From Sipunculus nudus (lineage: Eukaryota; Annelida; Sipuncula; Golfingiida; Sipunculidae), in contig CM049317.1 of assembly GCA_026874595.1 (NCBI GenBank), positions 56,759,618 through 56,823,617 on the forward strand: 64,000 nt of DNA. Reading direction: 5' to 3'. A model generated the notes under the pieces. The model was not told where the DNA came from. It did no database searches and saw only the letters and a list, made by a program, of their open reading frames with translations. Below are positions 57,361 through 64,000 of this stretch, piece by piece. Position numbers and translations under genes: made by a program. Every line of letters begins with the position of its first letter. Position 1 is the first letter of the stretch.

Positions 57361-58860
57361 TTTTTAGCTCAGCTGACTGTAAGTCAACTGAGGTATATAG
57401 GATTTGCGCTTTGTCCGTCGTCCGTCCGGCCGTCCGGGCGTCCGGCCATCCGTTAGCAGGGCATAAATCGTAACTGCTGCACCTAGAAACTTCTAAGTGA
57501 ATATCCAGGGTGGTCAATAAAAAATCTCCTTGTAAACCTGAAATTAGGTCACTGCGACCTATATCCTTCGAGCTATGGGGCTTGAAAGTACCCCAAGAAT
57601 AATAAAAAAATTGATATAAAACCTCCAGTATCTTGATAATTAATGCATGGAATGTCATGAATATTGCCTTGAATTTTGACCATGACTCGTTTTGTCATTC
57701 CCTGAAAACTGGTGGCGCCACATGTAGTTTTTGTTATTTTAACGAATATTTTTCAATTTTTCTTACTATAAAATTACAACAATCATGTCATTTTCTCAGC
57801 TGTTTCTTACATCAAGTGTCCCAAAACCTGGTGTTTTTTATTTTTCACAAGTGGATGCCCTATAGTAATCACCCTATCTGTCTCCCTTTTTCACTAGCTG
57901 TCTGTTTGTCCATCTGTCCATCAACACAATTTTTTTCCAGATGATAACTCCAGGTCGGATTGAAAAATGGATTTCAAACTTGACTTAATTATGGCCTACC
58001 ACTTGATGAGCAAGAACCGATATGATATTTTGGGTCATGAAGTTCAGGTCTCAGGACTCGCTTAATTAAAAGACGATTGCTGCATTTTAAGCCAAGCTTT
58101 TAATCCCAAACTTTCCATCTTGCGCATGTAGTTGACTCGTTAGTATGGAGAGAGCATAAATGAAAATTAGTTTCCAGATGATAACTCCAGTTTAGTTTGA
58201 CATATTGGCGATTTTGGGGTCCAAAGGTCAAAGGTCAAGGTCACAGGACCCATTTTTTTAAAAAGAATGTGTATGCATTTCAAGCCAAATTTTTCATCGC
58301 AAACCTTTCATCTTCAAGATATTGCTAACCTACCAATTGGGGAAGATTCTATTCGATTTTGAGGTCAAAGGTCAAGGTCACAGCTCCCATGTATTTACAA
58401 ATTAGTTTATGGATGATATTACTTCTTTTGATAGACAGATTGGCTTAAAACTTAATTTATTAATGACCCACGACCCAAGTAAATTCATTTTGATTTTCAT
58501 GGTCCAGAGATCAAAGTTGAAGGTCACATGAGCCACATCTTTAAAAAGATTGTGGATGCACTGTTAATCAAACTTTTCATCCCAAACAATCCAGCTTTCA
58601 CACATTGCTTACTCGCCCAAAGTGAGGAAATCTGTCGATTCTGAGGTTACCTGGTCAGAGGTCAAGGTTCCTTGTTAAAAGATTGTTACAATAATTTAAA
58701 TGCTGCAAGTTCAAGGATAAAAAGTTCTATGGTTTTTTTGGTCACAAGGTCATTGGTTAAGGTCACAGGACTGTCATCCTGAAAAATTTCTTTAAAATTA
58801 TCCTTATAGACAAATTCAGATGAGCGTCGAGACCCGTGGGTCCCTAGTTTTTTTGCTATT
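57361..58860 (+). repeat. AGCTCAG / TCCGTC dispersed repeat, long copy with AGGTCA arrays
   Basis: The head (57361-57460) and the ~500-bp module repeat 56859-57360. They are followed by degenerate modules of GATGATAACTCCAGTTT, a TTTCAAACTTGA-type block, an AGGTCA array with TCACAGGACC, and a CCAAACCTTTCATCTT-type block. The copy ends GAGCGTCGAGACCCGTGGG then TCCCTAGTTTTTTT. The 19-mer AGGTCAAAGGTCAAGGTCA occurs at both 58225-58243 and 58362-58380. No protein is encoded. I associate the family with molluscs from general knowledge. Confidence 0.88.
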
Positions 58861-59390
58861 TTTTACGGATTTTTTTCCTTTATTTTGAGACTACCAAATT
58901 ATTTTGATATTACCAAATTTGCAATATGAGTTTCATCTTGTGTCCTGAAACCTTGTGTGTTGGTAGGGCCCCGCTTGAATAAGTTGATAACTCCAGTTTT
59001 GATCGACATTTCGATTTAAAACTTGAATTATATATGGCCCACCTCTAAAGCAGGAACTCTTTTGGTTTTTGGGTCATAGGGCCAAAGATCAAGGTCACAG
59101 GACCCGCTTATTTAGAAAAATGTGGGTGAACGTTTCATCCAAAACCTTCCACCTAACACTTATAGTTGACCTTCAAATTTGGGATGAACTTGATTGATTT
59201 TTGTGTCACAAGGTCAAGGTCACAGTGGTCTTCAGTCTATATATTTGTTTCTGAATGATAACTCCACTTTGCATTAACATATTGGTTTCAAACTTGATTT
59301 ATATATTGCCCACCAATAAATAAGAACCCTTTTATTTAGGGTTATGAGGTCAAAGGCTAAGGTCACAGGGTAAAAGGCGTGATTCAGTAT
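58861..59390 (+). repeat. further degenerate modules of the AGGTCA repeat
   Basis: The GTCCTGAAACCTTGTGTGTT block corresponds to 57280-57305 and 57815-57835. Two more modules follow (GATAACTCCAGTTTTGATCG at 58985; GATAACTCCACTTTGCATTA at 59258), each with an AAGGTCACAG word (59090, 59215, 59357). Confidence 0.8.
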
Positions 59391-59800
59391 AATGTCAAAT
59401 CACAGTCTGAATCAGGATTTGGGCTGGACCATATTATGATCAGGGTTTGAACTGGTAAAAATCCCGATTGGGATTTGGTCTTGATATATATTCAAAATAT
59501 GGTTTTTCTTAGCCATGCATGCAGCTGTTTTGTATCATTGTGACAGGAACATTAATTGTGATAGACATGTCAAGAACTATAGTAATTAACGAATTTAATC
59601 ATTCCTATCATCACTAGATTCATTTTGCTGATGAGATGTTATGACAGCTATGTACTTATATGCATATCACTAAACACAGAACAAACGAGATACATATATC
59701 AAGTACATGCATTCTTCAAATATATATCCAATTTCAGGCTGCATTCTTGCTTGTATACAACTATGGTTCAGCTTTGTCAGATAAGAATTTTATGATGATA
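59391..59800. other. non-coding stretch
   Basis: GATTCAG/TCAGGATTTGGG/GGTTTGAACTGG/GATTGGGATTTGG words at 59395-59480 look like a small degenerate repeat. No gene. Confidence 0.4.
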
Positions 59801-60235
59801 TTAAGCTCATCTGGCTGTTAGTCAACTGAGCTATAGTGATTGGCCAGCGTCCGTCTGTCTGTCTGTCTGTACGTTGGAAAAAAAGAAAAATGTTGATTAT
59901 ATTTTAAAGGCTTCCCCTTTTTCAGTTAATAAATTGAATGTGTATTATTATACACTTTCTTTCTTTTTAAAATATTTTATGCATATTACAGTCAATTAGA
60001 TACCAATATTTCTACAAATATGTGATCATGAGAGCCTCCGGCATATTTCATGTAGCCCATGAAAGTACACAGAAATCTCCAAATATGCGGGTTGTGTACA
60101 TTTCTCAAATAATTACATACGAAATATTAACTGTCGTTGCATTTCAATAAATTAGGTTTTATAAAAAAAATATTCTCAAAATCAATTTCAGCTGGGCGCC
60201 ATGATCCACAGGCCCCTTGTTTTTTCATGGTATAA
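59801..60235 (+). repeat. AGCTCAG / TCCGTC dispersed repeat, short copy
   Basis: The head has TAAGCTCATCTGGCTGTTAG and GCGTCCGTCTGTCTGTCTG. The end has GCCATGATCCACAGGCCCCTTG before a T run, parallel to the GACCCGTGGGTCCCTAG end of the long copy. The AGGTCA modules are absent, so it is internally deleted or a different subfamily. Confidence 0.7.
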
Positions 60236-60536
60236 TTTAAATTACTCCAATTCAACCCAGCTGTTTTTTTTTTTTTTGTAAGAATAACTTACAATTTAGT
60301 GTACGATAGCATTTTGCAGTATTTGTTTTGCACCGCATTGTATATTTAATCTTAATACTAAAATCTGATTTAATGTATTTCGTACATGTTATGCATATCA
60401 CCCTTTTACGGTGAATCCGTGTTTTGAATTTAAATCTTTAAATTTATGACTCTATCTATCTATGTGTATTCATATGTTAACATACAAATCCACTCCGCTT
60501 TAAATAATGCCCCTCAACTCATGTACGTATGACACG
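60236..60536. other. AT-rich non-coding stretch
   Basis: A T run lies at about 60265-60278; nothing else seen. Confidence 0.5.
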
Positions 60537-60541
60537 ATATA

Positions 60542-60603
<62 letters not shown>
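60537..60603. repeat. microsatellite (TA)n
   Basis: Pure TA tract after a short ACTATA start. Confidence 0.97.
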
Positions 60604-60607
<4 letters not shown>

Positions 60608-60779
60608 AAAACGAAGAAAACGAATATAATTGTGTATTATCCCACAGCTTGATTGATAGTTTAAATAAATGTCTCTTTTTGAAAATGCGGGAAGATGCCA
60701 TGGCCTCACAGATCGAATTTAACAGCTTACGGTGTGCACATCCATAGACTGATTTGTCAAGGGCCGAGATCTGGGTAAT

Positions 60780-61150
60780 TTTTCAGATAAGAAACATCAG
60801 TATAATTGGCTTTGGGTTGTATTACCTCCATGCCACATAAACCAGCCGGCCTTCCGTGTTGGTTTTCACTAGTAGACGCCCGTAACTCATCTTTGGTAGC
60901 CGGATCACATTGCCAAGTTGCCCGCCTGATTTCTTTGTGTGCTAATTTTGATAAAGCCTATAAATTACTTAAGACGCTGGGGCCATCTTGGCACCACGGC
61001 GCGGGCCACAATAAAAGCATAACAATATACCCATTGGTCGTAAGTTTACGGTGACCGCACGGTTCACCGGGGGTCACTTTCACTTGCAACAAAGACACGG
61101 CAACATGGATTAGATCGCAGGACTTTATCGCTAATCTTGTAAGTAAGTTT
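60780..61150. promoter_or_regulatory. higher-complexity island, candidate conserved non-coding element
   Basis: Sharply bounded, GC-balanced and repeat-free. It includes TGATAAAGCCTATAAATTAC, GGCGCGGGCCACAATAAAAG and GGTTCACCGGGGGTCAC. It ends with CTTGTAAGTAAG, a donor-like word at 61137-61148. The 82-codon plus frame has no ATG start at its beginning and is unrecognised. Confidence 0.3.
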
Positions 61151-61815
61151 TACAACAAAAATGTCATTTTGAAACTGAATGCGCTTACCTGAGTTACCTT
61201 ACGTTTCTTTAACAATCCAGATGTATTTGTCTAAGCTTCGTATTTTAGGGAGATGTATAAATGTTGTCAACCGAATGAGATTTTCATTCTTGAATGTCAT
61301 ATTTTATACTCTTTCGACTGTAATGGTACAATAATGATAAAGGCTATATTTCCCGTTCAAATAAAGCATATTACACTACGGTATTTTGAATATATTAATA
61401 ACATACGTAATAGTGATGGTCATACGAACAAGTAGAGTTTTAAGTAAACTAAAAAAAAAGAAAATATTCATAATTTACTTTAATTGTCATTTTTTCTCTT
61501 GTTCGTTTTTATGTTTTTGCGAAGTCCACTGCATGCATGTTACGTTTACGGATAAATAAACGATATAATGAACGTTAACTGACATTGGGTCAAATGAGCT
61601 TATATTAAATATACTATATAGTAAATATTATATATATATATTTAAATTACATTGTTTTATGTGTATGATATAGAATATATTATATATTTATTATAACACA
61701 TTAGCTATATGAATATTATATCAAAATATATATTTCATTATTTTATACCCTACGTGTAATCATTTAAATTATCAATTAACCTTTAAAATAACCTTTCATT
61801 TGTGTGTATGATTAG

Positions 61816-61818
<3 letters not shown>
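61151..61818. other. AT-rich non-coding stretch
   Basis: Nothing recognised. 61610-61780 is almost pure A/T. Confidence 0.5.
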
Positions 61819-61865
<47 letters not shown>

Positions 61866-61953
61866 GAGTAACCTTCCGTTGTAAAGTGCTCTATGGCCAT
61901 TATATATATATATATATATATAAATATATATGTATATATATATATATATATAC
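61819..61953. repeat. two (TA)n tracts separated by 40 bp
   Basis: Tracts at 61819-61860 and 61901-61953, with the unique word AGGTAGAGTAACCTTCCGTT between them. Confidence 0.95.
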
Positions 61954-63099
61954 ATAATGATAAAGCCTTGTTAGTATGTAGAAATATTTATTTAAAGAGA
62001 CATATATATCTACATACGTGTTGTAGGATAGTAAGTATAAAATATATTTTGCTACAAATAAAATCAAATATATGTGCACGTTTACATGCGCATCACACAA
62101 TGATTAACTTCCATACAAGAGCTCAGAACTGCCCTAAGCGAGCTTGATATAGCATTGTCTCAGTTTTCCTTAATATATAGTTTAAAAAAAAAAAACTGCT
62201 GCTCTATGGCTCTCTGACATTCATATATCCTGAGAGCTGAGAATTTGCTCTACATCATGGTATATGGATAAATATAAAATATAAATATATTATATTCATA
62301 AATTTCATGTGTCTAACTAAAAGTCATTTATTTCAAATTTATCTTGACCTCATGCATTACTTTGTAACACCCCAACCCGGGGTTCTCAAATTGGGGGTGT
62401 TGAATTTCAAAATTATGATTTCATTGGGTATGTAAATTGAAATGTACACGAATCATTTCTTTTTTTTTTATTTTCTTACAAAAGAGTTTCTATTAAATTT
62501 TGGAAAAAAAATAATCAAATGCTTCTTATAACATATATGTTTACAACTCCGTGTAATTAAAATGGAATCAGTTCTTGGAGGTTTAATTTTATGGGATTGG
62601 AATAAATATTAAGATCTAAAATTATTTAATATAAATTAAGCACAACTCGAAAAAGAAAAATTAATTTTCCAATCCCAAAGTTACCATAAAATTCATGGTG
62701 TTGCTTTAACTTAATTCAGACCACGCAGTTGACCCATGCATGCAGTTATAACAATTAACAGTTCAGGATATATAAAGGAAAACTTATAGATTACTGGTTT
62801 ACACACAATTCTTAGATAGTCCTGAGACCTTTTTGATTACTTGGAAGGGAAGTAATTATAATTTCATATTCTATTTAGTCTATATAGCCCCAAAGTGTGA
62901 GAAGGCTACTGTACAATCTTTTCAAGATATAATAAATCCCAAATTTCCCTGTTGTATATGTTAATAAATTCGAAAGATTGTTAAACCTATATAGATTAAA
63001 ATATAAAATAGCATTAACCTATATAGTCACAGGATTCCATTTAATATTTTATGTCATAGGGATATCGCTTTAAAAACAGGCTATATTTCTGTTAAAAAT
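61954..63099. other. AT-rich non-coding stretch
   Basis: An imperfect inverted pair, ATTTTATGGGATTGGAA (62587-62603) and TTCCAATCCC...CATAAAATT (62668-62694), could form a hairpin of about 110 nt. No gene. Confidence 0.4.
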
Positions 63100-63480
63100 G
63101 GGGCTTTGATATGCATTCACACTATAGCAATCGCTGGTTAAGTGTCCCTTTATTTGATAATATCAACTCCCCAATCACGCTACATAGCTGGCTGTTTTAT
63201 CAGTGTCTGTTAACCCAAGCGGACTGTCCGTTACACCCAATAAATCGTTTTAGTGTAAGCTCCGCCTTAATTGGAACACTGTATATGATCGATAACCGGT
63301 GCGGCGTCTGTGAATGATTGATCACTCCTGGTCACTCCAAGGTCGTACTTGTAATTTATCAGGGTTGTTGTACTTTTTGCCGATAAACAGTACGTTATTC
63401 ATTGCTCAGAATGTCCGCAAGCGTGTGTGTCTAAAGTAATTCCAACAAATGACTCTATTATTTATCGGATTTAACTGAAC
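63100..63480. promoter_or_regulatory. higher-complexity island with PBX-HOX-type site
   Basis: Balanced sequence with TGATTGAT (63315-63322, the canonical PBX-HOX half-composite) and CCCAATAAATCG (63237-63248). The 68-codon plus frame is unrecognised. Weak candidate based on composition. Confidence 0.25.
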
Positions 63481-64000
63481 ATTGACTGATTAAAGAGTAT
63501 TTGGAAGAGCTGCTATATATTATAGTATATGTCCGAATGTTTTCCAGATCTGGCATACATATTGTGTGTTAAGTCGCATGAGATTTTTTTCTATCAAACT
63601 GGTACCCTTTTTTTTTAATATCCACTTTCCAAACTCTTTAACTAATCTTTGTTAAATCATTCCTTCAATATCAATATGGAGGGTGTAACAAATCACCATT
63701 TTTACGAGATTCAACAATTTTCCCCCCTTTTCCCATTTATGTTCATGCCTGATTTTTCCTGATGCTAGTTGCAGAACTATAACACGTGCAGTTCAGATAT
63801 TGTAAACAGACTCAAGAATGTCAATATACAAACACATGAATAAACGAAATTGTAATTTATAGATATAATATATCTGCATGCAAAAATATTATAGTAAATA
63901 CACCGAATCAAGTTTACAAATATTTTAACACGTACTTAATACCCGAGGTGAATTCACAATCCATAAAGGGCATTTTTGTGATGCTTGTCATGAATAAGTG
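63481..64000. other. AT-rich non-coding stretch
   Basis: No gene, repeat family or RNA recognised up to the end of the window. Confidence 0.5.

Noticed and set aside
57308-57658. 116-codon minus-strand frame
   Set aside because: Lies inside the AGCTCAG/TCCGTC repeat and reads its simple-sequence head.

Overview
The window reads as non-coding nuclear DNA of a metazoan, most likely a mollusc or another lophotrochozoan. It is strongly AT-rich, has no open frame longer than 134 codons and no recognisable protein domain on either strand. It holds many (TA)n tracts, several families of tRNA-derived SINEs and short non-autonomous DNA transposons, and a dispersed repeat beginning with AGCTCAGCTGAC followed by TCCGTCGTCCGTCC and arrays of AGGTCA. 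I associate that last family with molluscan genomes from general knowledge; the assignment is inference and no species is claimed. There is no sign of bacterial, viral or organellar gene organisation and no CRISPR array.

Layout. 0-9 kb: AT-rich DNA with a CT/CA microsatellite, a hAT-like short element, a pre-miRNA-like hairpin (1152-1228), a near-consensus CTCF site (2031-2045), a 15-bp minisatellite (4348-4612) and two higher-complexity islands (3551-4070, 6930-7260). 9-20 kb: a CGCGAAA-type element split by a SINE with target-site duplication, AAT microsatellites, a GGACTC repeat and a second hAT-like element. 20-27 kb: a 67-bp tandem array, then three higher-complexity islands with perfect transcription-factor-like motifs (21.5-22.0, 23.4-23.9, 26.2-26.6 kb). 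27-34 kb: a diverged repeat pair, a SINE and a 370-bp Mutator-like MITE with a 9-bp duplication. 34-40 kb: the GC-richest, least repetitive part, including 37.74-38.72 kb. 40-46 kb: three SINE copies, a hAT-like element, a GGACTC element and a possible solo LTR. 46-56 kb: a forkhead/PBX-MEIS motif cluster, a foldback element and the best candidate first coding exon with promoter (50.40-50.56 kb, plus strand). 56-60 kb: a long modular repeat carrying nuclear-receptor-type half-site arrays. 60-64 kb: AT-rich sequence with two more islands.

How it fits together. The simplest reading is a large intron or intergenic stretch beside a regulated gene: short islands of complex sequence with clustered motifs, separated by young and old repeats. 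Only one candidate exon is offered with any real support (ATG, 28 codons, consensus donor in phase 0), and its gene is not recognised. All regulatory-island calls come from composition and motif reading by eye. In 64 kb about 16 perfect 12-bp palindromes are expected by chance, so single motifs carry little weight and clusters somewhat more.
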